Source: UBA2377 sp964429385 (GTDB taxonomy: Bacteria; Verrucomicrobiota; Verrucomicrobiia; Opitutales; Opitutaceae). From it: DNA of 64,000 bases. The stretch spans positions 19,756 to 83,755 of the forward strand of contig CAYSBR010000011.1 of NCBI GenBank assembly GCA_964429385.1, given 5' to 3'. Both the position numbers and the translations under genes were made by a program. Below the pieces are notes generated by a model. It saw nothing but the letters and a program-made list of their open reading frames with translations, searched no databases and had not been told where the DNA came from. Positions 50,559-59,148 of this stretch are shown here, one piece after another (position 1 is the first letter of the stretch; the number at the start of each line of letters is the position of its first letter).

Positions 50559-51450
50559 CCGGTTTCTGTCGCTCATCGCCTGTGTTCTGCTGGCCAGCCC
50601 GGCGGTGGCGGCACCGTTGCTGGTTTTGCAGACTGATTTCGGGACCAAGGATGGCGCGGTCGCGGCGATGAAGGGTGTGGCCTTGGGCATTTCCCGGGAA
50701 TTGGTGATCCACGACCTCAGTCACGAGAACACCCCCTACGACATCTGGGAGGCGGCCTACCGGCTCAAGCAGACCGCGGCGTACTGGCCGGCGGGGACGG
50801 TGTTTGTCTCGGTGGTGGATCCGGGGGTCGGCACGGCGCGTATGTCGATGGTGTTGAAAACGCGCAGCGGGCATTATTTTGTGGGGCCGGACAACGGAAC
50901 ATGGACGTTCGTGGCGGAGGACCTGGGCATCGCCGAGGTCCGGGAAATTGACCCGGTCCGGTTGCGCCTCACGGGATCGGAGAAATCGCACACGTTTCAC
51001 GGCCGGGATGTGTATGCGCTGACCGGGGCCATGCTGGCGGCGGAGCGCATCACACTGGCGGAAGTGGGTGAGCGCCGGCCGGAGAGCGTGGTGACGCTGG
51101 ATTACGAACGCCCGCGGAGGGAAGCCGGCCTGCTGATTGGCAGCATTCCGTTGCTGGATGCCCGTTACGGGAATGTCTGGACGAATATTGACGAGACTTT
51201 GTTTGCGGAGCTGGCGCCGCAGCCCGGGGATTGGTTTCGCGTCAGACTCAGCCGGGAGGGGCAGTTGGTGTATGCGGGTGAGCTGCCTTACGCACGGACC
51301 TTTGCGGACGTCCGCGAAGGCGAGCCGCTGCTCTATCTCAACAGTCTCCTGAATGTTTCGCTGGCGCTGAACCAGGACAGCTTTGCCGCCCGGCACGGCA
51401 TCGGCCGCGGGGCCGGGTGGCGGGTGGAAATAGAAAGAGTCCGCCGATGA
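50539..51450 (+). CDS. Secreted SAM hydroxide adenosyltransferase (DUF62 family)
   Basis: A 303-residue protein of the SAM hydrolase/halogenase fold, with a signal peptide (LSLIACVLLASPAVAAP) before the catalytic domain. Family motifs are LVLQTDFGTKDGAVAAM, SVVDPGVGT, VGPDNGTWTF and TFHGRDVYALTGAML. Known members convert SAM to adenosine and methionine with water, or halogenate it; the sequence has no halogenase-specific loop I can see, so hydroxide transfer is the better call. The signal peptide is unusual because SAM is cytoplasmic. It overlaps hemW by 20 bp and the next gene by 4 bp. Confidence 0.85.
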   Translation: MSRRGYNRFLSLIACVLLASPAVAAPLLVLQTDFGTKDGAVAAMKGVALGISRELVIHDLSHENTPYDIWEAAYRLKQTAAYWPAGTVFVSVVDPGVGTARMSMVLKTRSGHYFVGPDNGTWTFVAEDLGIAEVREIDPVRLRLTGSEKSHTFHGRDVYALTGAMLAAERITLAEVGERRPESVVTLDYERPRREAGLLIGSIPLLDARYGNVWTNIDETLFAELAPQPGDWFRVRLSREGQLVYAGELPYARTFADVREGEPLLYLNSLLNVSLALNQDSFAARHGIGRGAGWRVEIERVRR

Positions 51451-51929
51451 GCCGCCGTTGGTTTGTTTTGCTGCCACTGCTGTGGCTGGCGGGCTGTCAG
51501 TCGCGCGTGGATGAAGCTGGAGAGGCCCCGGTCGCGCGTTTCTGGCTGGAGACGGATGCAGCCCGGGCGGTGGTCTTCGAATTGCCCGTGAGCGGGGTGC
51601 GGGTGAGCGTGCTGCCGCGGCCGGTCTTCTCGGAGTTTGATGTGATGGAGGTGGAGCTGGCGGAAGTGGAGCTTGGGCGGTGCCTGATGTTCCGGCTTTC
51701 GGCGGCGGCGGCGCGCGATCTTCACCGGCTGACCTCGGCGCAACCGGGTCGCCGCCTCGTATTGGTGCTGGATGATCGCCCGGTCGGCGCGCGGGTAATC
51801 GACCACCCCATCGCGGACGGGATTATCCATACGTTTGTCGAGATCCCCGATGCCCGGTTGCCGGAGGTGGTGGCGGGGTTGAAACGCACGACGGCGCAGC
51901 TCCGCCGGGAAACAATGAATCAAAGATGA
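51447..51929 (+). CDS. Small lipoprotein of unknown function
   Basis: A 160-residue protein with a signal ending LLWLAGCQS, a lipobox with C17 as the lipidated Cys. It is predicted to be exported and lipid-anchored. The rest has alternating strand-like segments (ARFWLETDAARAVVFELPV, RLVLVLDDRPVGARVIDHPI), reminiscent of the SecD periplasmic-like fold in pattern only. It has no known family in my memory. The start ATG overlaps the previous stop as ATGA, and its TGA overlaps the next ATG likewise. The operon context suggests work together with the secreted SAM enzyme and the M23 peptidase. Confidence 0.65.
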   Translation: MSRRWFVLLPLLWLAGCQSRVDEAGEAPVARFWLETDAARAVVFELPVSGVRVSVLPRPVFSEFDVMEVELAEVELGRCLMFRLSAAAARDLHRLTSAQPGRRLVLVLDDRPVGARVIDHPIADGIIHTFVEIPDARLPEVVAGLKRTTAQLRRETMNQR

Positions 51930-52939
51930 AACGCTGCCTGAAACTGCTGATCATGGGAATGGGGTTGCTGACGCCGCTGCTGGCCCAGCGGCTGGAAATC
52001 GCCTGGCCGACGCCCAGCCGGGCCTTTGCGGAAGGCCGGCCGGTCGAGACCTTCCTGCAGCATGCCGGTTCGGGCGATCCGGCCTCGGGTGCGTTTGGCG
52101 GCGTGCGCAACAGTGGCCATCGTTTTCACGAGGGCATGGACATCGCGCCAAGTGCGCGTGACCGGAGAGGGGAGGCGACCGACCCGATTTTTGCCGTGCT
52201 GGATGGCGTGGTCCGGCACGTCAGCGCGGTGGCCGGCAAGAGCGGATACGGCCGGTATGTGGTGCTCGAACACCCCGGCATGCAGCCAGGGATTTATACA
52301 CTCTACGCCCATCTGGCGAGCATCGCGCCGGGGTTGAGCCCGGGCATGCAGGTGCGGCGCGGGCAAACGCTGGGCGTCATGGGCCGCTCGGCCGGCGGTT
52401 ATGTCATCCCGCGGGACCGGGCGCATCTGCATTTCGAAATGGGGCTGCGGATAACGCAGGATTTCCAAGCGTGGTATGACTGGAAGAAATTCGGCACCCC
52501 CAACGAACACGGCCTTTACAACGGGATGAACCTGATGGGGTTCGACCCGCTGGATTTCTTTCAGCAGCATCGCGCGGGCAAGGCGGGCAACTTTATGGAT
52601 TATTTCGCCCGGATGGAACCGGCGGTGAAGTTCCGCATCGCGACGCTGCGCGCCCCGGATTTCGTGGAACGCTACCCGGAACTGGTGGCCGAGCCGCGGC
52701 CGATGCTGGTGGCCGGATGGGAGGTGTGGTGCGACTGGACGGGGCTGCCTTTCAAATGGCGGGCGCTGGACATGAATGGCGTCGCGGGGCTCCGGCCGAA
52801 CGAGGTGCGCATCGTGGAAGTGAATGAGGAAATCGTGCGCCGCGAGCGCAGCAAAAGCCTGGTGGCCCAACGCCGGGGAGACTGGGTGCCGGCGCGCGAT
52901 CTGGAGATGCTCCTGCAGCAGCTTTTCGGCCTGCGTTGA
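51926..52939 (+). CDS. Secreted M23-family (LytM) metallopeptidase
   Basis: A 337-residue protein with a predicted signal (LKLLIMGMGLLTPLLA). The LytM-type site has H68 and D72 in HRFHEGMDIA and H167-x-H169 in HLHFEMG, so all three zinc ligands are present, with H130 in YTLYAHLAS as a possible proton donor. It may trim peptidoglycan crosslinks, or serve as an activator of cell-wall hydrolases. The C-terminal 130 residues (FARMEPAVKFRIATLRAPD onward) are not recognised and may recognise a partner. It closes the hemW operon. Confidence 0.88.
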   Translation: MKRCLKLLIMGMGLLTPLLAQRLEIAWPTPSRAFAEGRPVETFLQHAGSGDPASGAFGGVRNSGHRFHEGMDIAPSARDRRGEATDPIFAVLDGVVRHVSAVAGKSGYGRYVVLEHPGMQPGIYTLYAHLASIAPGLSPGMQVRRGQTLGVMGRSAGGYVIPRDRAHLHFEMGLRITQDFQAWYDWKKFGTPNEHGLYNGMNLMGFDPLDFFQQHRAGKAGNFMDYFARMEPAVKFRIATLRAPDFVERYPELVAEPRPMLVAGWEVWCDWTGLPFKWRALDMNGVAGLRPNEVRIVEVNEEIVRRERSKSLVAQRRGDWVPARDLEMLLQQLFGLR

Positions 52940-52945
52940 AGCGGC

Positions 52946-53314
52946 TCAGCTTTGGGCTTTCAGCTTTTCCAACAGGCTGGCGAAGCCGGGATGCTTCTTC
53001 AGTTCCTCCAGGTCGGGGTCCTGGGTCATCCAATCGAAGTCGTCGTAGCCAAGCTCCACCGCGCGGTGGAGGGAGCGCAGGGCATCGGCCTTGCGCTTGG
53101 AAAGGGCGAGACTGCAGGCGAGATTGTAGTGGGCGGTGGCGTTGCCGGGCAGGAGTTTCACGAGGCGGCGGTCCATGCGCAGCCCGTCGGCGATGCGGCC
53201 GTGCCGGGTGTAGAGTCCGCCGAGGATTTCGATGACCTCATGATAGCCGGGCATGCGCCGCAGCACCGACTCGAAAAAACGGATTTCGAAGGCGTGATCC
53301 GCTTCCTTGGCCAT
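52946..53314 (-). CDS. TPR-like helical repeat protein
   Basis: A 122-residue protein with TPR-type helices: EVIEILGGLYTRHGRIADGL, then RRLVKLLPGNATAHYNLACS, then SKRKADALRSLHRAVELGYDD. It has no signal and is probably a cytoplasmic scaffold. It starts 6 nt after the stop of the Fur-like gene and is probably cotranscribed with it. No binding partner can be inferred. Confidence 0.75.
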   Translation of the reverse strand: MAKEADHAFEIRFFESVLRRMPGYHEVIEILGGLYTRHGRIADGLRMDRRLVKLLPGNATAHYNLACSLALSKRKADALRSLHRAVELGYDDFDWMTQDPDLEELKKHPGFASLLEKLKAQS

Positions 53315-53319
53315 GGAAA

Positions 53320-53781
53320 TCAGCCGCGGCGAGGGCAGGTGCCGGTTTCACGCCAGGTATTGCACTGGGCGCTGACCTGCAGGCGCTGGCTGATGGGGGT
53401 CAGGCCCAGCTTGGAGGAAACCGTGCTGCCATACCACTCCATGAAGGGGGCGCTGATCTCGAAAATCCGATCGCAATCCACGCAGACAACCTGGGCGACC
53501 TGCGTGCTGCTGTCGCCACTCGGCAGGTAGTATTTCTCGCCCGAGCCGATGTCCACCTCGCGCAACAAGGCGCTCTCGGTCATGATCGGCAGCGTGCGGT
53601 AAACCGTGGCGCGGGAGACGGAATCATCGACCTTGCGGGCGTGATCAAGCAGCTGTTCCGCGGTGAAGTGTTCCTTTTGGGCCAGAGCCGTGTCGAAGAT
53701 GGCCAGACGCTGGTTGGTGACGCGCAGCCCTTTGCGGGTCAGGAAATCACGAAATTTTTCACGGGCGGCGGGGGAGCTCAC
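53320..53781 (-). CDS. Fur-family transcriptional regulator (unusual metal site)
   Basis: A 153-residue winged-helix regulator. It has the DNA-reading region KGLRVTNQRLAIFDTAL, HFTAEQLLDHARKVDDSVSRATVYRTL, and the dimer domain. Structural zinc Cys pairs are C100/C103 (VVCVDCDRIFEI) and C140/C149. The usual His cluster before the first Cys pair (HHxH in Fur, Zur and PerR) is replaced by SSTQVAQVVC, so the classical regulatory metal site may be absent or altered. I use GTG 53781; upstream frame does not match Fur. It is divergent from priA (100 nt) and followed by the TPR gene. Confidence 0.85.
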   Translation of the reverse strand: MSSPAAREKFRDFLTRKGLRVTNQRLAIFDTALAQKEHFTAEQLLDHARKVDDSVSRATVYRTLPIMTESALLREVDIGSGEKYYLPSGDSSTQVAQVVCVDCDRIFEISAPFMEWYGSTVSSKLGLTPISQRLQVSAQCNTWRETGTCPRRG

Positions 53782-53880
53782 AAGGGCACTGTTTGAAGGG
53801 CGCCGGGTGCTGTCAACCTGTTCGTTTTCCGGTGAGCTTCGGGTTTGCCATGCCGCGCCCGGCCCGCCGTCATCCGCACG

Positions 53881-56118
53881 ATGATTGTAGGTGTTCATCC
53901 GCTGGCGGGGTTCGACAAGCTGCTGCACTACCGGGTGCCGGCCAGCCTGTCGGCGCAAGTCGCGGTGGGCTCGCTGGTGCGTGTGCCGGTGCTGCGGACG
54001 CTGCGGCTGGGCATCGTGGGGGAAATCGGGGCCCCGGCCAATTTCCCCCTGGAGAGGTTGAAGTCGGTAGCGCAGGTGGTGCATCCCTTCCCGGCCTTGA
54101 CGGCGGAGCTGCTGCAGCTTGCCCGCTGGATGGCCGGCTACTACGCCTGCCCGCTGGATGGCATCATCGAGACGATGATCCCCGGGGCCGTGCGCAGCGG
54201 CGCGGGGTTGAAGCAGGAGAAGTTGCTGACGGTGGCGCAGCGGTTGACGGCCGATGAGCTGACGGCGCTGGCCCGGCGCGCGCCGCAGCAGGCGCGGCTG
54301 TATGAATTTCTGGCGCAACAGTTCAAACCCCAGCGCAAGGCGCTGGTGATCGCGCGCCTGGGGCTGGGGGCGGGGACGGTCAATGCGCTGATCGGCCGCG
54401 GCCTCGTGAGGGAGGAAACCCACCGGGTGGAGCGCGAGGCCTACCGGGATGATTTTGAGCAGAACGAACGCGTCGCATTTGCACCGCCCACACTGAACCC
54501 TGAGCAGGCGGCGGCGGTGCGAGCGGTGGAAGCGAGCCTGGCTGAGCAGCGCTTCGGGGTGTCGCTGCTGCATGGGGTGACCGGATCAGGGAAGACGGAG
54601 GTTTACCTGCATGCCATTGACGCCGTGCTCAAGACGGGCGGCGGAGTGATTTTTCTCGTGCCGGAAGTCGCGTTGACGCCGCAGACGGTGGCGCGGATGC
54701 GCTCGCGGCTGGAGGCCATCGCGCCCGGCCATAAATGCGTGGTCTGGCACAGCCATCTGAGCGAAGGGGAGCGGCTTGACGGCTGGCTGGCGCTGGCCAC
54801 GGGCGAGGCGCGCGTGGTGGTGGGCGCGCGTTCGGCGGTTTTTGCCCCGGTGCACAATCTCCGCCTCATCGTGGTGGATGAGGAGCACGAACCGGCCTAT
54901 AAGCAGGATGAGACGCCGCGCTATCACGGGCGTGATGTGGCGGTGTATCGGGCGAAGCTGAATGAGGCGGTTTGTCTGCTCGGTTCCGCGACGCCCGCGC
55001 TGGAGAGTTTCGCCAACGCGCAGGCGGGCAAATACCAGCTCCTGGAACTTCGGCAGCGGGTGGACGCGCGGCAGCTGCCGCACATCCATGTGGTGGATAT
55101 GCGCATCGAGATCATGCGCACACGGGGGCTGACGACGCTTTCCCGGAAACTGGCGGACGCCATGCACGACCGCCTGGAAAAGCGGGAGCAGACGATCCTC
55201 TTCATCAACCGGCGCGGCTACTCCTCCTCGATGCAGTGCAGCGAGTGCGGGCACGTGGAGGAATGCGCGCATTGCAGCATTGCGATGACCTACCATCGCA
55301 CCGATGAGACGCTGCGCTGCCACCTGTGCGGGGAGCAGCGCAATGCCCCGGTCGTCTGCCCGCAGTGCCGCTCGCCCAAGATCCGCTGGCGCGGGCTGGG
55401 CACCCAGCGGGTGGAGGAGGCCGTGCGCCGCGTGCTGCCGCGCGCGCGGATCGAACGCATGGACACGGATACGATGGCGAAGAAAAACCGGTTCCGCGAG
55501 GTGCTCAGCCAGTTCCGCGCCGGCCGTATTGATGTGCTGGTGGGCACGCAGATGATCGCGAAGGGGCTTGATTTCCCCAATGTCACCCTCGTGGGACTCG
55601 TGGATGCCGACATCTCGATGCACATCCCTGATTTCCGGGCCAACGAGCGGACCTTCCAACTGCTCGTGCAGGTGGCGGGCCGGGCGGGGCGGGGCGACCG
55701 CGCGGGGGAGGTCGTGGTGCAGACGTTCACGCCGCAGGCGGAGGCCATTCAGTTTTCCCGCCATGCCGATTACGGGGGATTTGCGGAGATGGAGCTGAAG
55801 ATCCGGCGGGACTTCAGCTACCCGCCTTTCCGCCATCTCATCCAGCACCGCTTTCGCGGACCCAGTCCTGAAAAACTGAAGTTTTTCAGCGAGCAATGGG
55901 CGCGGAAGGTGGAGCAGGCCTTTGGCGACCGGATTGAGTTGCGCGGGCCTTCGCCAGCGCAGATCGAGAAGATCAAGGACGAGTATCGCTGGCAGATTTG
56001 GTATTTCACCGCGAGCGTGACGAAGGTCATCGGTGAACTCGACCGCCTGAGGGGCGAATTCCCCTGGCCCGACGAGGTCAGGCAGGTGCTGGATGTGGAC
56101 CCGGTCAGCTTGATGTGA
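53881..56118 (+). CDS. priA: Primosomal replication restart helicase PriA
   Basis: The 3'-to-5' helicase that restarts stalled replication forks. The 745 residues contain the N-terminal DNA-end-binding domain (VGVHPLAGFDKLLHYRVP), Walker A GVTGSGKTE at 232-239, DEEH at 333-336, and a zinc-binding insertion with C453, C456, C462, C465, C480, C483, C493 and C496, the full eight cysteines of the family. Helicase C-terminal motifs are GTQMIAKGLDFPNV and QVAGRAGRGDR. The start is ATG 53881 (MIVGVHPLAG). Confidence 0.95.
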   Translation: MIVGVHPLAGFDKLLHYRVPASLSAQVAVGSLVRVPVLRTLRLGIVGEIGAPANFPLERLKSVAQVVHPFPALTAELLQLARWMAGYYACPLDGIIETMIPGAVRSGAGLKQEKLLTVAQRLTADELTALARRAPQQARLYEFLAQQFKPQRKALVIARLGLGAGTVNALIGRGLVREETHRVEREAYRDDFEQNERVAFAPPTLNPEQAAAVRAVEASLAEQRFGVSLLHGVTGSGKTEVYLHAIDAVLKTGGGVIFLVPEVALTPQTVARMRSRLEAIAPGHKCVVWHSHLSEGERLDGWLALATGEARVVVGARSAVFAPVHNLRLIVVDEEHEPAYKQDETPRYHGRDVAVYRAKLNEAVCLLGSATPALESFANAQAGKYQLLELRQRVDARQLPHIHVVDMRIEIMRTRGLTTLSRKLADAMHDRLEKREQTILFINRRGYSSSMQCSECGHVEECAHCSIAMTYHRTDETLRCHLCGEQRNAPVVCPQCRSPKIRWRGLGTQRVEEAVRRVLPRARIERMDTDTMAKKNRFREVLSQFRAGRIDVLVGTQMIAKGLDFPNVTLVGLVDADISMHIPDFRANERTFQLLVQVAGRAGRGDRAGEVVVQTFTPQAEAIQFSRHADYGGFAEMELKIRRDFSYPPFRHLIQHRFRGPSPEKLKFFSEQWARKVEQAFGDRIELRGPSPAQIEKIKDEYRWQIWYFTASVTKVIGELDRLRGEFPWPDEVRQVLDVDPVSLM

Positions 56119-56121
56119 GCA

Positions 56122-57213
56122 TCAGGCCGACGGGACCTGCCACCGGGTGGAGAAAATGGCGGGCTTGTGCCGGTGGATGCTGGCGGGGTCGAAGGTGGGC
56201 TTCTGGTAGTAAACGGTGAGAATCTCGCCCGGAGCGACTTCGATGGAGGCGGGGTAGCCGAGATCATGGGTGGCGTTGTCATCGCGCAGAATGATCTCGG
56301 CGCGACTGTCCCAATGGATGCCGTCGGGACTGAGGGCCGCGCGTTCGCCGAAGGGGGCACGACGGTAACCGTAGCTGCAAAGCACCCGGCCGTCCTGCAG
56401 TTCCAGGAGATGGGGCGGGAAACCCAGCAGTGCGGTGGGGGTGGCGGGCGACCAAGTGCGGCCCTGGTCGTCGGAAAAGCTCAGATGCATATGCTGGTCC
56501 TCACTCCGGTCGTCATAGACGTGCGGAACGTAGCGGATCATCATGAGAATACGACCTGAGCGAAGTTGCAGGACGTGAGGCTCCGCAAAGTAATGGGTGT
56601 CGGTGGGACAAGGCACGTCAGCCTGTTTTCGCCAGGGGCCTTCCGGCTGGTTGGCGGCGTAGAGGCCGATGCCGCCGTTGTCATTGCGATAACTGGCGAC
56701 CAGCAGGGAACCGTCCTGCAGGGCGATGCCGCCGTGGATGGTGTCGGGGCCGCGCACCGGGGCGGTCCACGTGTGGCCGTGATCCGCCGAGATGATGGTC
56801 CAGCCGCCATGGTTTTCCTCGGCCGCGCGATACTCGGGCCGGTTGATCTGGGCGATCCAACGCTCAAGGTCGGCCGGCGGATAGGAGCCTGGGTCGAGGC
56901 GGGCATAGGCCTCGGGCCGCCAAAAGGTGGACCAGATATGAAGGGCGATGCGACCGTCGGGCAGGAGGGTGAGGCCGCATTCACGATCATCAATGAGCGT
57001 GTCGAAGATCACCGCCGGTTCCGACCAGGTCACCCCATTATCGGTGGAGCGCATGGCGACGATGCTGCCGCTCGGAGAAAGATGCTGCTCCGTGCGGATG
57101 AAGGTGAGCAGCAGGTCGCCATTGGCGGCACGGATCAATGCCGGCCAGGCGCAGTAGTAATCCGGATGCTGGTAAACAACTTGATGGGCGAAGGCAGCAG
57201 GGGCGGGGTTCAT
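56122..57213 (-). CDS. Sialidase (BNR-repeat)-like protein without signal
   Basis: A 363-residue beta-propeller protein. Asp-box (BNR) repeats are seen as STDNGVTWSEP, SADHGHTWTAP and SDDQGRTWSPA, and a fourth degenerate one as SPDGIHWDSRA. An Arg triad typical of GH33 neuraminidases is not demonstrable from sequence alone, and no signal peptide is visible, so a cytoplasmic or non-sialidase hydrolase is possible. It converges on priA by 3 bp and diverges from mpl (83-nt gap). Confidence 0.7.
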   Translation of the reverse strand: MNPAPAAFAHQVVYQHPDYYCAWPALIRAANGDLLLTFIRTEQHLSPSGSIVAMRSTDNGVTWSEPAVIFDTLIDDRECGLTLLPDGRIALHIWSTFWRPEAYARLDPGSYPPADLERWIAQINRPEYRAAEENHGGWTIISADHGHTWTAPVRGPDTIHGGIALQDGSLLVASYRNDNGGIGLYAANQPEGPWRKQADVPCPTDTHYFAEPHVLQLRSGRILMMIRYVPHVYDDRSEDQHMHLSFSDDQGRTWSPATPTALLGFPPHLLELQDGRVLCSYGYRRAPFGERAALSPDGIHWDSRAEIILRDDNATHDLGYPASIEVAPGEILTVYYQKPTFDPASIHRHKPAIFSTRWQVPSA

Positions 57214-57295
57214 GGGAAAGCCGGACCATGACGGACGCGGTGACCGAGTCCAGACTCGCTTTGCCCGGAGTAATCGTGAGCATGCGGCCCACGGT

Positions 57296-58717
57296 ATGAA
57301 ACTCTACTTCATGGGGATCTGCGGGACGGCGATGGGGCAGGCGGCGTTGCTCGCAAGGGCGGCCGGGCACGAGGTGCTGGGCGCGGATGCCGGGGTTTAT
57401 CCGCCGATGAGCACGGTGCTGGCGGAGGCCGGCATCGCGGTGCATGAGGGCTACGATCCCGAGCGTCTGGCCCGACTGGCGCCCGACCTGGTCGTGATCG
57501 GCAACGCCCTGTCGCGGGGCAACGCCGAGGTGGAATGGCTGCTCGACGCCCGCGCGCTGGCCTTCACTTCGTTGCCGGCGTTGCTCGCGGAGTTTGTTTT
57601 GAAGGGCCGGCGGAATCTTGTGATCGCGGGCACGCATGGAAAAACCACCACCACCGCGCTGACCGCGTTTCTCCTGCGTGAGAACGGCCGCGATCCGGGC
57701 TATCTCATCGGCGGGGTGCCGCAGGATCCGCCGACGGGCAGCCATCTGGGCGACCCCGGCGACCCCTTCGTCATTGAGGGTGACGAGTATGACAGCGCCT
57801 TCTTCGACAAGCGCAGCAAGTTCATCCACTACGCGCCGCACATCGCGGTGCTGAACAATCTGGAATTCGATCATGCGGATATTTTCCGGGATCTCGCCGA
57901 TGTGCAGCGCACGTTCTCGCATCTGAGCCGCATCGTGCCGCGCAACGGCTGGATCGTGCTCAATGGCGACGATGCCAACCTGCGCGCGCTCGGCCCGCTG
58001 CCTTGGACGCGGGTGGTGCGTGTCGGCATCGGCGAGGAAAACGATGTGCGTATCGCAGACTTTGCGGAGGATGCCGCGGGCGTGCGGTTCGCGCTGGTCT
58101 GGCGCGGGATGCAATGGGCGGAGATAAGTTGGACGCAGCCGGGGCAGTTCAACGCGCGCAACGCCGCGATGGCGGCAACGGCGGCGGCGCTGGCGCTCCA
58201 TCCGGAAAATCCGACGAGGCTGAAGCTGGACGCGCTGGCACGTTTCCGCGGAGTCAGGCGGCGGCAGGAGCTGTGGGTGGATACGCCGGAGCTCAAGGTG
58301 ATCGAGGATTTCGGGCATCATCCGACGGCACTGGCGGAGACGCTCCAATCCTTCCGGCGGCGCTTCCCCGGGCATGTGGTCCATGCGGCCTTCGAACCGC
58401 GCAGCAACACCTCGCGGACCAATGTCATGCAGGCGGCGTTCATGCGGGCGCTGGCGCTGGCGGACGAGGTTTACCTGGGGGCGGTTTCCCGGGCGGAAAC
58501 CCTGAAAGAGGGCGAACGTTTTGATATCGAGGCGGTCATCGAGCATCTCGGCACCCAGGGCGTGCCGGCGCACACGGCACCGACTCATGCGGAGCTTCTG
58601 GAGGTGATCGGGGCCCAGGTCAGATCGGGAGCCGCACGGCCGCAGTTGGTCGTGTTTTTCACCAACGGTGCCTTCGGCGGGATCATCGCCGAGTTTGCCG
58701 CGCGCGCCCGGGCGTGA
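57296..58717 (+). CDS. mpl: UDP-N-acetylmuramate:L-Ala-gamma-D-Glu-meso-DAP ligase
   Basis: A Mur-ligase-family enzyme that rejoins a recycled murein tripeptide to UDP-MurNAc. The 473 residues have the N-terminal KLYFMGICGTAMGQAALL (Rossmann), the ATP loop IAGTHGKTTTTAL at about 110-122, then FVIEGDEYDSAFFDKRSKF as in Mpl (rather than MurC), and the C-terminal ligand domain with FGHHPTALAETL. The start is ATG 57296. Mpl implies peptidoglycan recycling in this organism. Confidence 0.94.
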   Translation: MKLYFMGICGTAMGQAALLARAAGHEVLGADAGVYPPMSTVLAEAGIAVHEGYDPERLARLAPDLVVIGNALSRGNAEVEWLLDARALAFTSLPALLAEFVLKGRRNLVIAGTHGKTTTTALTAFLLRENGRDPGYLIGGVPQDPPTGSHLGDPGDPFVIEGDEYDSAFFDKRSKFIHYAPHIAVLNNLEFDHADIFRDLADVQRTFSHLSRIVPRNGWIVLNGDDANLRALGPLPWTRVVRVGIGEENDVRIADFAEDAAGVRFALVWRGMQWAEISWTQPGQFNARNAAMAATAAALALHPENPTRLKLDALARFRGVRRRQELWVDTPELKVIEDFGHHPTALAETLQSFRRRFPGHVVHAAFEPRSNTSRTNVMQAAFMRALALADEVYLGAVSRAETLKEGERFDIEAVIEHLGTQGVPAHTAPTHAELLEVIGAQVRSGAARPQLVVFFTNGAFGGIIAEFAARARA

Positions 58718-58779
58718 GGCGATCCGGCAGTTAAGCCGGCGCGGGCACCGTTCAACTTAAACCGCCAAGCCGGGGGCTT

Positions 58780-59148
58780 TCAGAGCGCGAACCAGCACAC
58801 GGCGAGCAGGCCGGCCGCCAGCAGATCCGCGAAACCGCCGGCCCGGATGGCCTGCCGCAGGAGAATCTGCCGTTGGGACAGGGCGAGTGCGGCGAATGCC
58901 AGTTTTTCCACGCCGACAATCAGGATGACCGGCTCGCGCCAAGCTGGAATAAAAGCGGCGGCACTCAGCGCCAGGCCGCACACGAGCACCAGCACACCCC
59001 AATGGCGTACGAAAAACCAGCCGGCGGGGGAGAGAGGGTCCAAGGGCAGACGCGCATTGAGCAGGGCCGGCGGCAGGAGCGCGGCCAGCCCGGCCAGGGC
59101 GGTCAGCAGGCCGATCACGGCAAGCAGGAGGGGGACAAAGGTATTCAT
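58780..59148 (-). CDS. Small four-helix membrane protein (unknown)
   Basis: A 122-residue hydrophobic protein with about four TM helices (VPLLLAVIGLLTALAGLAALL, WGVLVLVCGLALSAAAFI, VILIVGVEKLAFAALALS, LLAAGLLAVCWFAL). No family is recognised. The ATG at 59148 overlaps the stop of the NDH-2/CNB gene by 4 bp, so it belongs to the three-gene operon and is probably an accessory or anchor subunit. The gap to mpl (62 nt) holds a weak 5-bp hairpin at 58724-58739. Confidence 0.7.
   Translation of the reverse strand: MNTFVPLLLAVIGLLTALAGLAALLPPALLNARLPLDPLSPAGWFFVRHWGVLVLVCGLALSAAAFIPAWREPVILIVGVEKLAFAALALSQRQILLRQAIRAGGFADLLAAGLLAVCWFAL

Noticed and set aside
53782..53880. Fur box in the Fur-priA intergenic region
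   Set aside because: No AT-rich 19-bp dyad resembling known Fur operators is visible.
53320..54573. Open frame fusing a basic N-terminal region to the Fur-like protein
   Set aside because: The first 260 or so codons lie antisense to priA and have no similarity; the Fur domain begins near 53781 and is complete there.
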